Assembly: GCA_964370825.1 (NCBI GenBank)
Contig: CAYJKY010000011.1
Coordinates: 1-64,000, forward strand
Reading direction: 5' to 3'
Source: CAYJBH01 sp964370825
Lineage (GTDB): Bacteria; Bacillota; Clostridia; Oscillospirales; Ruminococcaceae
Length of the DNA: 64,000 nt
Position numbers and translations under genes: made by a program. Shown one piece after another: positions 36,415 to 45,899 of this stretch (positions within the stretch are counted from its first letter, which is position 1; each line of letters opens with the position of its first letter). Under the pieces are notes generated by a model. That model saw only the letters and a program-made list of their open reading frames with translations, made no database searches and had not been told where the DNA came from.

Positions 36415-37671
36415 ATGGCAGATATGTTGCCGATTATGATACCGATACTGATTATCCTTATCCTGCTTTCGGCATTTTTTTCTTCATCCGAAACGGCACT
36501 CACCGCCTCGTCAAGAATAAAACTGAAGGTTGAAAAGGAGGACGGCAGTCGCGCCGCAGACCGAGCCTTGAACCTCATAAGCGGATACGATAAATCTCTC
36601 ATTGCACTGCTTATAGGCAACAACATAGTAAACATTTTAACGGCATCGTTGAGCACCGTGATATTTACCGAGCTCATAGGCGCCGCAGGTGTGGGTATCG
36701 CAACCGCGGTTGTTACGGTGATCGTTATTATTTTTGGTGAGGTTTTACCAAAAAGCTTTGCAAACCAGATGCCGGAAAGCTTGCTAAAGTTAGCATCTCC
36801 TGTTCTTTTGGCGCTTCGTTTTGTTTTTTGGCCGGCAATCGTTCTTCTCATGGCAATCCGTAAGGCTGCACAAAGGCTGATTAAAAACAGTACTAAATCC
36901 GGTGCGATGACCGAGGAGGAGCTTCGTGTAATTATCGAGGAGATTGAGGACGAGGGGGTTATCGAGGAACAGCAGTCCGACATATTACAGTCGGCACTGC
37001 AATTCTCAGCACGACTTGCAGGCGATATTATAACCCACAGGGTAGACATTATTGCGCTTCCCGTAGACGCAGAAATCGAGCTATGTAAAAACACATTTTT
37101 GCAGGAGCGGTTTACAAGGCTTCCGATCTACAAAAACAGCATCGATGAGATTATAGGCGTAGTACATCAAAAGGATTTTTTCGCCGCATTTCTCTCGGCC
37201 TCTCAGGTTTCGCTCGAGCATATAATGCAAAAACCACTCTATGTCCCGCCGCGTATGCCGTTGCCGGAGTTATTAAGGCTTTTTGAGCGTGAAAAAACCC
37301 ACATTGCCGTTGTTGTTGATAGCTTCGGAGGCACCGAGGGAATTGTCACCCATGAGGACGTTTTAGAGGAGCTTGTCGGTGAAATTTGGGATGAGTACGA
37401 CGAAGTATTAAGGGAGATAAAAACCGATTCCGACGGAGGCATGAAGATGTCCGGCGACACCCCGCTGAGTGACCTTTATGAGTTTATAGATTTAAAGGTG
37501 CCTAAGGAGATAGACGATATAAGTGTTGCCGCACATATTCTTGAGGAACTTGGAATAGTTCCCGAAAATGGGCAAAAACTAATCGGGAAAACCTTTGAGT
37601 TTACCGTTTTAGAGGTGGTAGACCAACGCATACTGACGGTAGAAGCGAGGTATCTCGAAAATGATATTTGA
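36415..37671 (+). CDS. CNNM/HlyC-CorC family membrane protein with CBS pair
   Basis: This 418-residue protein has an N-terminal DUF21 membrane domain (about 5-190; SSSETALTASSRIKLK and PKSFANQMPE are family motifs). A CBS-domain pair follows (about 205-325, with FTRLPIYKNSIDEIIGVVHQK and GTEGIVTHEDVLEELVGEIW), then a C-terminal CorC_HlyC domain. The family includes magnesium/cobalt exporters and sensors; old hemolysin labels are misleading. AGGAG precedes the ATG. The gene overlaps tatD by 11 nt. Confidence 0.88.
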   Translation: MADMLPIMIPILIILILLSAFFSSSETALTASSRIKLKVEKEDGSRAADRALNLISGYDKSLIALLIGNNIVNILTASLSTVIFTELIGAAGVGIATAVVTVIVIIFGEVLPKSFANQMPESLLKLASPVLLALRFVFWPAIVLLMAIRKAAQRLIKNSTKSGAMTEEELRVIIEEIEDEGVIEEQQSDILQSALQFSARLAGDIITHRVDIIALPVDAEIELCKNTFLQERFTRLPIYKNSIDEIIGVVHQKDFFAAFLSASQVSLEHIMQKPLYVPPRMPLPELLRLFEREKTHIAVVVDSFGGTEGIVTHEDVLEELVGEIWDEYDEVLREIKTDSDGGMKMSGDTPLSDLYEFIDLKVPKEIDDISVAAHILEELGIVPENGQKLIGKTFEFTVLEVVDQRILTVEARYLENDI

Positions 37672-38428
37672 CAGCCATGCACACTATAACTCGGATGCAT
37701 ATAACGAGGACAGGGATAACCTGCTGAAAAGCATGTTCGATGGAGAGGTTGTAGGCATTATCGACTGTTGTGCCGAACCTAAAGATTTTTCTAAAAGCAG
37801 AGACATATCCGAGCGATACGAGAAGGTTTACAGCGCCTACGGACTTCACCCCGAAGCACTTCGAGAAAATGATATAGCTGAGCTTTTGCGGGTTGTTAGG
37901 GAGGATATGCCGAAAATACTTTCCGAAAAAAAGGTAGTTGCGCTCGGCGAGTGTGGGCTTGATTACTACTACGACACCGACAAGGAGTTGCAAAAACAGC
38001 TTTTCGCGGAACAGCTGAAGATTGCTGTAGAGCTTGACATGCCGGTATTGCTGCATAACCGAGATTCCCATGCAGACATGCTTGCAATGCTAAAAAAATA
38101 TCCCATAAAGGGGGTAATGCACTGCTTTTCTGGAAGTGTTGAGTACATGAAGGAGATAACGAGGTTAGGACTTTATATAGGCATAGGCGGTATAGTAACC
38201 TTTAAAAATGCCAAAGTTGTTAAGGAGGTAGCACGGGAGCTACCGCAGGATAGACTGCTACTCGAAACCGACTGCCCCTACCTTGCGCCGGAACCTTTTA
38301 GGGGTAAACGTTGTGACTCCTCCATGATAAGTTATACCGCCGCCGCAATAGCCGAGCTGTGTAACACCGATACAAAGAGTATATTGGAACAGACGTACCA
38401 AAACACAAAGGAGCTTTTCTTATCTTGA
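37661..38428 (+). CDS. tatD: TatD family metal-dependent DNase/hydrolase
   Basis: This 255-residue TIM-barrel metal hydrolase has HAHYN at residues 6-10, GECGLDYYYDTD, the LHNRDSH histidine, MHCFSGS, and the ending motif ETDCPYLAPEPFRGKR with the catalytic aspartate. Family members act as 3'-5' exonucleases or D-amino-acyl deacylases in quality control. Its 5' end overlaps the preceding gene by 11 nt. Confidence 0.92.
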   Translation: MIFDSHAHYNSDAYNEDRDNLLKSMFDGEVVGIIDCCAEPKDFSKSRDISERYEKVYSAYGLHPEALRENDIAELLRVVREDMPKILSEKKVVALGECGLDYYYDTDKELQKQLFAEQLKIAVELDMPVLLHNRDSHADMLAMLKKYPIKGVMHCFSGSVEYMKEITRLGLYIGIGGIVTFKNAKVVKEVARELPQDRLLLETDCPYLAPEPFRGKRCDSSMISYTAAAIAELCNTDTKSILEQTYQNTKELFLS

Positions 38429-39435
38429 TTAATCATGAGTTTATAACCGAATCCGAACATGCGAAGTATGAGGATTTTGTAAGAAATCACCCTAACGGCA
38501 GCTTTATGCAAAGTGTTAACTGGGTAAAGGTAAAGGCAGGTTGGCATCGGGAAATCTGTGTCGCAAAGAGAGACGGTGTTGTCGTTGGCGGATTTGCCGC
38601 AATCATTCGTAAGGTTGGACCCACATCCTTTATTTACGCACCGAGAGGCCCGATATGTGATTTTTCCGACACCGAGGTTGTTTCCTCCCTTATCAACGGA
38701 GCGAAGGAACTGGTGAAGCGCTACCGTGCGGTGGAGTTCATTTTTGATCCTCTCATAGCGGCGGACGATAAGGTTGCTGTATCTGCACTTGTTTCGTCCG
38801 GCTGTGAATTTAAGCCGAACGATGACTTTAAGGCAACAGTACAGCCGAGGTTTAACTACATTGTAGATTTGGAGGGCAAGGACGAAGAGAGCCTGATGGC
38901 AAGCTTTGTTCGGGAAACCAGGTATTATATTAGATATCCTGCCAAAAAAGGCATAGAGTGCCGACTTCTACCACCCGAGCGTATAGACGAGTTTTATGGT
39001 ATATACGAAAAGACCGGAGATCGCCAAGGTTTTAACATACGTCCTAAAAGCTATCTTGAAGGGTTCTTAAAGGCATTTCCGCAGGATGCGAGACTTTATG
39101 TGTGCTACAACGGTGAAGAGCCGCTATGTGGTGGAATTGCAGTGCAGTATGCCGGCAAAACTGCGCACGTGTATGGCGCCTCCTCGGATAAAAGCAGAAA
39201 CCTTCGGCCGACCTACCTTTTACAGTGGACGCTTATGCAATGGGCTCTCGAGGGCGGTTGTCACACCTACGACATGCAGGGAGTAGCCACCGACCCAAAG
39301 GACAGTGAACAACTCTACAATGTTCTTGGTTTTAAAAAGAACTTCACCGGCAGAATATACGAGACTGCGGGCGAATTTAAGATAGGCGGAAATCCGATAT
39401 TGAGGAAAATCGCCAGCCTTTCCGGTAAAATCTAA
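38425..39435 (+). CDS. FemAB-type peptidoglycan branch aminoacyltransferase
   Basis: This 336-residue protein has the double-GNAT FemX/MurM fold. It opens with HEFITESEHAKYEDFVRNHP and carries family segments PNGSFMQSVNWVKVKAGW, FIYAPRGPICDF and VYGASSDKSRNLRPTYLLQW. It would transfer an amino acid from tRNA to lipid II or nascent peptidoglycan. The coiled-coil arm of larger FemA enzymes is missing, as in shorter clostridial members. The start is TTG at 38425, overlapping the tatD stop, with AAAGGAG 11 nt upstream. It is the last gene of the long plus-strand block. Confidence 0.85.
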   Translation: MINHEFITESEHAKYEDFVRNHPNGSFMQSVNWVKVKAGWHREICVAKRDGVVVGGFAAIIRKVGPTSFIYAPRGPICDFSDTEVVSSLINGAKELVKRYRAVEFIFDPLIAADDKVAVSALVSSGCEFKPNDDFKATVQPRFNYIVDLEGKDEESLMASFVRETRYYIRYPAKKGIECRLLPPERIDEFYGIYEKTGDRQGFNIRPKSYLEGFLKAFPQDARLYVCYNGEEPLCGGIAVQYAGKTAHVYGASSDKSRNLRPTYLLQWTLMQWALEGGCHTYDMQGVATDPKDSEQLYNVLGFKKNFTGRIYETAGEFKIGGNPILRKIASLSGKI

Positions 39436-39500
39436 TCATAAATAATCAAGCATTGCCTTCAAGATTAAATTATAGGCATGCTTAAAAAAAATATAACCAC

Positions 39501-39529
39501 TTGACCAATCGTTCAAAATGGTGTATACT
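39501..39529 (+). promoter_or_regulatory. TetR-type promoter/operator
   Basis: TTGACC (39501-39506) and TATACT (39524-39529) are 17 bp apart. The -35 region is also an imperfect 16-bp palindrome, TTGACCAATCGTTCAA (39501-39516; 12 of 16 positions symmetric), resembling TTGACC-N4-GGTCAA operators of TetR/AcrR regulators. Autorepression by the next gene is likely. Confidence 0.65.
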
Positions 39530-39567
39530 CAGAAAATAACTAAATATTCAAAATAAAAAGGATACTT

Positions 39568-40176
39568 ATGTCGGTACATGGCAGCAATATGGAAACTATG
39601 CAAAAAGTTGTAGACAGTGCGGTAGTTTTGTTTAATAAAAACGGATTTTCAGGCGCTTCTATAGGCGATATTTCAAAGCATGCAGGAGTGTCCAAAGGAA
39701 TTTTATATTATTACTTTAAAAACAAAGATGAGCTTTATCTGCACTGCACAAAGAAATGCATTGAGGATTTTCGATCCTACCTAAATCAAAAGCTTAAAGT
39801 GGATGATAACAACGAATTATTAGTACATGAGTTTTTAAGATTAAGGATCAGTTTTTTTGAAGAGCACCCCAACTACAGTAACTTATTTTTAAACATTCTC
39901 GCAAAAAAACCGGATCATCTATCATTTGAACTAACTGAAGTCAGAAAAGAGTTTAAGGAAGAAAACCTAAGGCTTATTATAAAATATCTTAGCAAACTAC
40001 CGCTTGGAAAAGGCGTTACTAACGAGGATATTTCGACCTTCATCTCGGTTTTACAAAGTTATTCTGCGACTATAGCAGAAACACATAGTGATGCGGAAAA
40101 CAGCCATGACCGAGAAAGAGTTATTTTGAGAATGGCAACAATTTTTATTAACGGTTTAAAAGAGGATATAGAATAG
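39568..40176 (+). CDS. TetR/AcrR family transcriptional regulator
   Basis: This 202-residue regulator has an N-terminal HTH (about 12-58) with the family pattern FSGASIGDISKHAGVSKGIL followed by YYYFKNKDELY. The C-terminal ligand domain is not assignable. It ends 2 nt before the antiporter fusion gene, so it probably controls that gene and itself through the palindrome at its promoter. Confidence 0.92.
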   Translation: MSVHGSNMETMQKVVDSAVVLFNKNGFSGASIGDISKHAGVSKGILYYYFKNKDELYLHCTKKCIEDFRSYLNQKLKVDDNNELLVHEFLRLRISFFEEHPNYSNLFLNILAKKPDHLSFELTEVRKEFKEENLRLIIKYLSKLPLGKGVTNEDISTFISVLQSYSATIAETHSDAENSHDRERVILRMATIFINGLKEDIE

Positions 40177-40178
40177 AC

Positions 40179-42050
40179 ATGGAGACACTTTTATTAGTTT
40201 TAAGACTATTTATTGCAGTAATAGCCGCTATAATTGCAGGAAAACTTATTAGCAAGGTCAAACTACCTGCAATTTTAGGTTTTTTAATTACCGGTATGCT
40301 GTTCGGTCCATATGCGCTTAATATTATGTCATTAGAGCTGACAGGTTCTGATTGGTATCATGTTATGTCGCAACTTTTTGAACTCTCGGTCGGATTGCTT
40401 TTTGCAAAGGAATTGGTAATAAAGAAAATAAAAGCATACGGAAAGCAGGTGCTCACCATCACTGCTTTCGAATCTCTCGGTACCTTCGCAATTGTTACCT
40501 TAGTTTTCGGAATTCTTTTTTATTTTATGAACATTCCGCTTTATGTGGCTGTAATTTTTGGCGGAATTGCGCTTGCAACCGCTCCGGCTCCGGCACTTTC
40601 AATAGTAAATCAATACAAAACAAAAGGGGAGCTTACAAGAACATTAATACCCCTCGCGATTATGGACGATGTGGTAGCCATAGCTGTATTCTTTACAATA
40701 AATGCCTTAATTGCATCTATGGGAACGGCAGAGGCGGCTTCTCCTGTTTTAATGGTATTTATGAGTATTGGTGTGCCGGTTATATTTGGAATTATACTTG
40801 GAAACTTAGCAGGTTTTATATATAAAAAAACAGATAATAAAAAACTATATGCGCCGATTACCCTAGCAGTAATTGCAGCCACCTATGCTATTTCCTTCGT
40901 TGTAGATAACTATGTATTGCCTGCACCGTCACTAAATTATATGCTAATAGGACTGGCACTTTTCACGGTGGTTACAAACAAGGTTACAGAAGAAAAAATG
41001 GAAGAAATAGCTATTTCTGTCACCCCAATAGTTTCCATCGGACTCGTTGTTATGATACTGAACTTGTCGGCACCGCTTGATTACAGATTGATATTCGGAG
41101 CCGGTGTACTAACATTTATTTATATTATAGCAAGGGGACTTGGAAAATATTTTTGCACCTCTTTAGGTGCGAGAGTTTCGGGCGCTTCTGATAACATACG
41201 TAAATACTTAGGCTTAACACTTTTACCACACTCGGGTGTTTCGCTTATCTTTACAGGCATGGCGGTTGCGTCGCTAAGCACCTTTGATAGCGAGTCGGCG
41301 GTGATAGTTCAAGGAACAATAGCAGCGGCGGCGGTCATTAATGAAATTTTTGCAGTTATACTTGCAAAAAAGGGGTTTGAGTACGCAGGTGAAATCGATA
41401 GCAGTTCACCTAAGGAGTTAATCGTGAAAAATAGAATTATCACAATTAACAGGCAGTTTGGCAGCGGTGGCAGAGAGGTTGGAAAGCGACTTGCAGATAA
41501 ACTTGAGTTTGCATATTATGACAAGGAGATAATTACAGCTGTTGCAAAGGAGAGTGATATTAACCCAAATTATGTCGAAAAGTACGGTGAAACATCCGTT
41601 TCAAGAAAATTTCCATTAACATTTGTAAATAGTTTCTCTGATTATTCACAGTCGTTAGAAGATAAGATAAAAATCGCTCAAAACACAGTTTTAAAAGAGC
41701 TTTCTAAGCAGGGAAACGCCGTAATAATCGGTCGATGTGCAAACCATATTTTAAAAGAGGCGAAACCATTCACCGTATTTATTTATTCATCGGATATTAA
41801 CGCCAAAATAAACCGCTGTTATGAAAAAGCACCGAGGGATAGAACAAAATCATCGGCAGATATGGAAGCCGAGATAATAAAAATAGATGAAATCCGCTCG
41901 GATTACTATAAATCCGTGACCGGAAAAACCTGGGATTCTATCAGCAACTATAACCTTTGTATTGACACCTCGGTAGTCGGTATTGAGAAGGCGGTCGAAC
42001 TTGTTGCCACCGCATTCGTGGAGTATAACTCAATAACAATTGCAGAATAA
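40179..42050 (+). CDS. cation/proton antiporter fused to a cytidylate-kinase-like domain
   Basis: This 623-residue fusion has two parts. Residues 1-400 are a CPA2-type Na+/H+ exchanger membrane domain with about 12 helices (LPAILGFLITGMLFGPYALN; conserved aspartate in PLAIMDDVVAIAVFF). Residues 416-623 form a cytidylate-kinase-like P-loop domain (IITINRQFGSGGREVGKRLA, YYDKEIITAVAKE, VIIGRCANHIL). At the junction an AAGGAG (41412-41417) stands 6 nt before an in-frame GTG (41424), so the kinase part of 208 residues could also be made separately. The domain may act as a nucleotide sensor for transport; this is inference. No strong Shine-Dalgarno precedes the main ATG. Confidence 0.87.
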   Translation: METLLLVLRLFIAVIAAIIAGKLISKVKLPAILGFLITGMLFGPYALNIMSLELTGSDWYHVMSQLFELSVGLLFAKELVIKKIKAYGKQVLTITAFESLGTFAIVTLVFGILFYFMNIPLYVAVIFGGIALATAPAPALSIVNQYKTKGELTRTLIPLAIMDDVVAIAVFFTINALIASMGTAEAASPVLMVFMSIGVPVIFGIILGNLAGFIYKKTDNKKLYAPITLAVIAATYAISFVVDNYVLPAPSLNYMLIGLALFTVVTNKVTEEKMEEIAISVTPIVSIGLVVMILNLSAPLDYRLIFGAGVLTFIYIIARGLGKYFCTSLGARVSGASDNIRKYLGLTLLPHSGVSLIFTGMAVASLSTFDSESAVIVQGTIAAAAVINEIFAVILAKKGFEYAGEIDSSSPKELIVKNRIITINRQFGSGGREVGKRLADKLEFAYYDKEIITAVAKESDINPNYVEKYGETSVSRKFPLTFVNSFSDYSQSLEDKIKIAQNTVLKELSKQGNAVIIGRCANHILKEAKPFTVFIYSSDINAKINRCYEKAPRDRTKSSADMEAEIIKIDEIRSDYYKSVTGKTWDSISNYNLCIDTSVVGIEKAVELVATAFVEYNSITIAE

Positions 42051-42082
42051 TAATGTTTCACATAAAATACATTCATTTCTTA

Positions 42083-42111
42083 TTTACATTATTTTTTTAT
42101 GGTGTTATAAT
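42083..42111 (+). promoter_or_regulatory. promoter of the heterodimeric ABC exporter genes
   Basis: TTTACA (42083-42088) and TATAAT (42106-42111) are 17 bp apart, with an extended -10 TGT at 42103-42105. They lie just after the antiporter gene and drive the ABC pair. Confidence 0.75.
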
Positions 42112-42152
42112 GTTGAATAACATTTGTATGAGTGGAAAGGGATGGTTAGAAT

Positions 42153-43895
42153 TTGATAAAAACACTTTCAAAGGAGATTAAGCAGTATAAACTGCCTTCA
42201 ATTTTAACTGCTTTGTTTACAATTTTAGAGTCGGGGATTGAAATATCAATTCCTCTTGTCGCTGCAATGATAATCGACGAGGGCATAAGCAAGGGGAGCA
42301 TGAGCAACGTATTGTTTTACGGCTCAATTATGCTCGGTATGGCGGCGCTTAGCCTTACCTTTGGTGTTCTTGCCGGCAGAACGGCCGCAATCTGTTCTAC
42401 CGGATTTTCAAGAAACCTTCGCAAGGCCATGTTTTCCAACATACAAACTTTTTCCTTTTCCAACATCGACAAGTTTTCCACCGCCGGATTAGTCACAAGG
42501 CTTACGACCGATGTGACCAACATTCAAAATTCCTACCAGATGATTTTAAGGTTGGCTCTTCGTTCGCCTGTTAATCTTATCTGTGCACTTGTGATGTCCT
42601 TCACCATCAATGCCGAAATGTCGAGGATTTTTTTGGTTGTCCTCGTTTTTCTTATAATTGCCTTTTCGCTACTTATCAAGTTTGCAATGAAGTATTTTAC
42701 CGAAGTTTTTGTTGCATACGACAAGCTTAACCTAAGCGTTCAGGAAAATGTTTCCGCAATCAGGGTGGTAAAGGCTTTTGTTAGAGAAGATCATGAAAAA
42801 GTCAAGTTCACAAAATCTGCAGAGGGGCTTTACAATCTTTTCATCAGGGCAGAACGTATTGTGACCCTTAACTCCCCCCTACTTGTGTTTACCATCTATT
42901 CCTGCATATTAGCACTCTCCTGGTTCGGTGCACAGCTTATCTCGGTGGGTGAAATGACCACCGGTAATCTGAGCAGTATGTTGATCTATGCTATGACCAT
43001 AATGATAAGTCTTATGATGCTTGCCATGGTGTTTGTTATGCTTTCCATGTCGGTAGCCGGCGGTCGTCGAATTGCCGAGGTTCTGGACGAAAAGGCGGAT
43101 ATAACCAACAAGGAAAATCCGATTTTTGATGTCAAGGACGCATCTGTCGTGTTTGAAGGCGTGGAGTTTGCCTACAACAAGGAGGCTGAAAAAGCCGCGC
43201 TTATTGATATTAATCTTAAAATTAATTCCGGCGAAACCATCGGTGTTGTCGGAAACACCGGTAGTGGTAAAACCAGCTTTATCAACCTTATCAGCCGCTT
43301 ATATGACACAACAAAAGGCAGGGTGCTTGTGGGTGGTGTCGATGTTAAGGAGTACGACCTAAAAACGTTACGTGACAATGTTTCGGTTGTTTTGCAAAAA
43401 AACGAGCTTTTCTCCGGCACGATTTTAGACAATCTCAGATGGGGCAACGAGGATGCAACCGTCGAGGAGTGTGAAGAGGTATGTAAAATCGCTCATGCAC
43501 ATGATTTTATAGCACAAATGTCGGATGGCTACAACAGCTATATAGAGCGTGGTGGCACCAATGTCTCGGGTGGGCAGAAACAACGCTTGTGTATAGCACG
43601 TGCCCTGATAAAAAAACCTAAAATACTGATTTTAGATGACTCCACCAGCGCGGTAGACACCGCAACCGATGCAAAAATCCGCAAATCCTTTAGGGAGGAT
43701 ATCCCTAACACAACAAAGTTTATCATCTCACAGCGTATATCCAGCATACAGGATTCCGACCGTATCATAGTGCTTAACGACGGAATGGTCGATGGCTTCG
43801 ACAGTCATGAAAATTTGCTTAGGGATAATGAATTTTATCGCTCCATCTACGAGAGTCAGACACAGGGTGATGCCGACTTTGACGAGAAAGGATAA
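42153..43895 (+). CDS. ABC exporter half-transporter with degenerate ATPase site
   Basis: This 580-residue protein has a six-helix membrane domain (about 1-310) and an ATPase domain with Walker A GNTGSGKTS, signature NVSGGQKQR and Walker B ILILDDSTSAVD. The usual catalytic glutamate after Walker B is aspartate, and the switch histidine is glutamine (IISQRISSI). These changes mark the non-catalytic partner of heterodimeric exporters such as LmrCD or TM287/288. The start is TTG at 42153, with GAAAGGGATGG upstream. The partner follows directly. Substrate is unknown; multidrug or lipid export is typical. Confidence 0.9.
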   Translation: MIKTLSKEIKQYKLPSILTALFTILESGIEISIPLVAAMIIDEGISKGSMSNVLFYGSIMLGMAALSLTFGVLAGRTAAICSTGFSRNLRKAMFSNIQTFSFSNIDKFSTAGLVTRLTTDVTNIQNSYQMILRLALRSPVNLICALVMSFTINAEMSRIFLVVLVFLIIAFSLLIKFAMKYFTEVFVAYDKLNLSVQENVSAIRVVKAFVREDHEKVKFTKSAEGLYNLFIRAERIVTLNSPLLVFTIYSCILALSWFGAQLISVGEMTTGNLSSMLIYAMTIMISLMMLAMVFVMLSMSVAGGRRIAEVLDEKADITNKENPIFDVKDASVVFEGVEFAYNKEAEKAALIDINLKINSGETIGVVGNTGSGKTSFINLISRLYDTTKGRVLVGGVDVKEYDLKTLRDNVSVVLQKNELFSGTILDNLRWGNEDATVEECEEVCKIAHAHDFIAQMSDGYNSYIERGGTNVSGGQKQRLCIARALIKKPKILILDDSTSAVDTATDAKIRKSFREDIPNTTKFIISQRISSIQDSDRIIVLNDGMVDGFDSHENLLRDNEFYRSIYESQTQGDADFDEKG

Positions 43896-43955
43896 TCTTG
43901 TGTCGCACGACAGTGATTGACGCAGACAAAATTCAAGAAAGGAATAGGCATTAGT

Positions 43956-45887
43956 ATGGCAGAGCAAAAAAATACAGCAAGACCAGGCGCCGGCGGTGGA
44001 CCGGGTGCGAGAGGATTTGGGGCAAAGCCAAAGCTTGAAACACCTCCCGGCAAACTGATAAAGATGATTTTTTCCGTCGTCCTTAAGGGCTACACCCCTC
44101 ACATAATAATTGTAATTATTACAATGTTGATATCCGGGCTTGTAACCATGCAGGGCAACCTATTTATACAGGAACTTATCGACGACTATATTACCCCATT
44201 GATAGGTGTGGAGAATGCAGACTTCGGTCCGCTCGGTATGGCACTATTTAATCTTGGACTTATCTTTTTTGTCGGAGTTATTGCCAACTTTGCACAATCA
44301 AGGATAATGATCTATGTTTCACAGGGGTCACTTAAAAAACTCCGTATATCAACCTTTAATCGTATGCAATCCCTTCCCATCAAATATTTTGACAACAACG
44401 CACACGGCGACATAATGTCGGTCTATACCAACGACATAGATACTCTTCGCCAGTTAATCGGGCAGGCAATGCCTCAGCTTTTTAACAGCGGTCTCACCAT
44501 CATAGTCAGCATCATAAGCATGTTTATGCTTAACGTTCCGTTAACTTTTATAATGTTTGTGATGATTGCGGTGATGATGCTTAGCTCAAAGGCTTTAATC
44601 GGTCGCTCCGGAAGCTTTTTTAAGGAACAGCAGGAATCTCTCGGCGATGTTAATGGATATATTGAGGAGATGATGCACGGCCAAAAGGTTGTTAAGGTTT
44701 TTAACTACGAAAATCGTGCGACCGAGCAGTTCAACAAGCTTAATGACCGGCTACAAAAGGCCTCGGAAAATGCAAACAAATTTGCAAATATAGTTATGCC
44801 TGTAAACGGGCAGCTTGGAAATTTAAGCTACGTTTTAGTTGCGATACTTGGCGGTGCCTTTGCAATTAACGATGTTGCCGGTGTTACCATAGGCTCTTTG
44901 GTAGCCTTTTTAAGCCTAAGCAAAAGCATTACCATGCCACTCTCTCAACTCTCCATGCAAGCAAACTTTGTAGTGATGGGTCTTGCGGGAGCCGAAAGAA
45001 TATTTAAACTTCAAAGTCAAGAGCCGGAGTCAGACAAGGGAAGCGTTACCCTGGTAAATGCGACACAGAATGAAGACGGAACTCTATCGGAATGTAGCAA
45101 ACACACCGGTGTATGGGCATGGAAAAGGTCCTTGTCAGATGGAAAAACGGAATATGTAAAACAAAACGGTCACATAGAACTTGTGGACGTAAAGTTTGGA
45201 TATGTTCCGGAAAAAACAATTTTATCCGATATTAACCTTGAGGCAAACCCCGGCGACAAGATTGCCTTTGTAGGTTCTACCGGTGCAGGTAAAACCACTA
45301 TAACCAACTTAATAAATCGATTTTATGACATTGAGGAAGGTAAAATACTCTACGACGGAATAGATATAACCGACATGAAAAAGGCAGATTTACGTCGCTC
45401 GCTCGGCATGGTTTTACAGGACACACACCTTTTTACCGGCACTGTACTGGATAACATTAGATACGGGAGACTAAACGCCACCGACGAGGAGTGCAAGGCT
45501 GCTGCAAAGCTTGCTAATGCCGATAAGTTTGTTCAGCGTCTACCGAACGGATACGACACCGTTCTCTCGGCAGACGGAGGAAGCCTTTCCGGAGGTCAAC
45601 GTCAGCTACTCGCCATCGCAAGGGCGGCGGTTGCAAACCCACCGGCACTTATCTTAGACGAAGCAACCTCATCCATCGATACCATGACCGAAAAGCTGGT
45701 ACAGGAAGGAATGGATAGCCTTATGAAGGGCAGAACTACCTTTGTGATTGCCCATCGACTTTCCACCGTTAAAAATAGTGACTGTATTATGGTTTTGGAA
45801 AACGGTAAAATAATCGAGTGTGGAAATCACGACAAGCTGCTCGAGATGGAGGGCAGATACCATCAGCTATACACCGGACTTGTTTAA
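43956..45887 (+). CDS. ABC exporter half-transporter with canonical ATPase site
   Basis: This 643-residue partner of the previous gene has a Gly/Pro/Ala-rich N-terminal tail (residues 5-30), common in this clostridial pair. Then come six membrane helices and an ATPase domain with Walker A GSTGAGKTT, signature LSGGQRQL, Walker B LILDEATSSID and switch histidine in VIAHRLSTV, all intact. The frame is open from a TTG at 43917, but the ATG at 43956 behind GAAAGGAATAGG is the better start. A roughly 40-residue insert (about 365-405) precedes the ATPase domain. Confidence 0.92.
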   Translation: MAEQKNTARPGAGGGPGARGFGAKPKLETPPGKLIKMIFSVVLKGYTPHIIIVIITMLISGLVTMQGNLFIQELIDDYITPLIGVENADFGPLGMALFNLGLIFFVGVIANFAQSRIMIYVSQGSLKKLRISTFNRMQSLPIKYFDNNAHGDIMSVYTNDIDTLRQLIGQAMPQLFNSGLTIIVSIISMFMLNVPLTFIMFVMIAVMMLSSKALIGRSGSFFKEQQESLGDVNGYIEEMMHGQKVVKVFNYENRATEQFNKLNDRLQKASENANKFANIVMPVNGQLGNLSYVLVAILGGAFAINDVAGVTIGSLVAFLSLSKSITMPLSQLSMQANFVVMGLAGAERIFKLQSQEPESDKGSVTLVNATQNEDGTLSECSKHTGVWAWKRSLSDGKTEYVKQNGHIELVDVKFGYVPEKTILSDINLEANPGDKIAFVGSTGAGKTTITNLINRFYDIEEGKILYDGIDITDMKKADLRRSLGMVLQDTHLFTGTVLDNIRYGRLNATDEECKAAAKLANADKFVQRLPNGYDTVLSADGGSLSGGQRQLLAIARAAVANPPALILDEATSSIDTMTEKLVQEGMDSLMKGRTTFVIAHRLSTVKNSDCIMVLENGKIIECGNHDKLLEMEGRYHQLYTGLV

Positions 45888-45899
45888 GGGGGATTTAAT

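Noticed and set aside
39447..39490. Hairpin after the FemAB gene (AAGCATTGCCT with AGGCATGCTT) as a terminator
   Set aside because: One bulge, a long loop and an A-tract rather than a U-tract downstream; not convincing on either strand.
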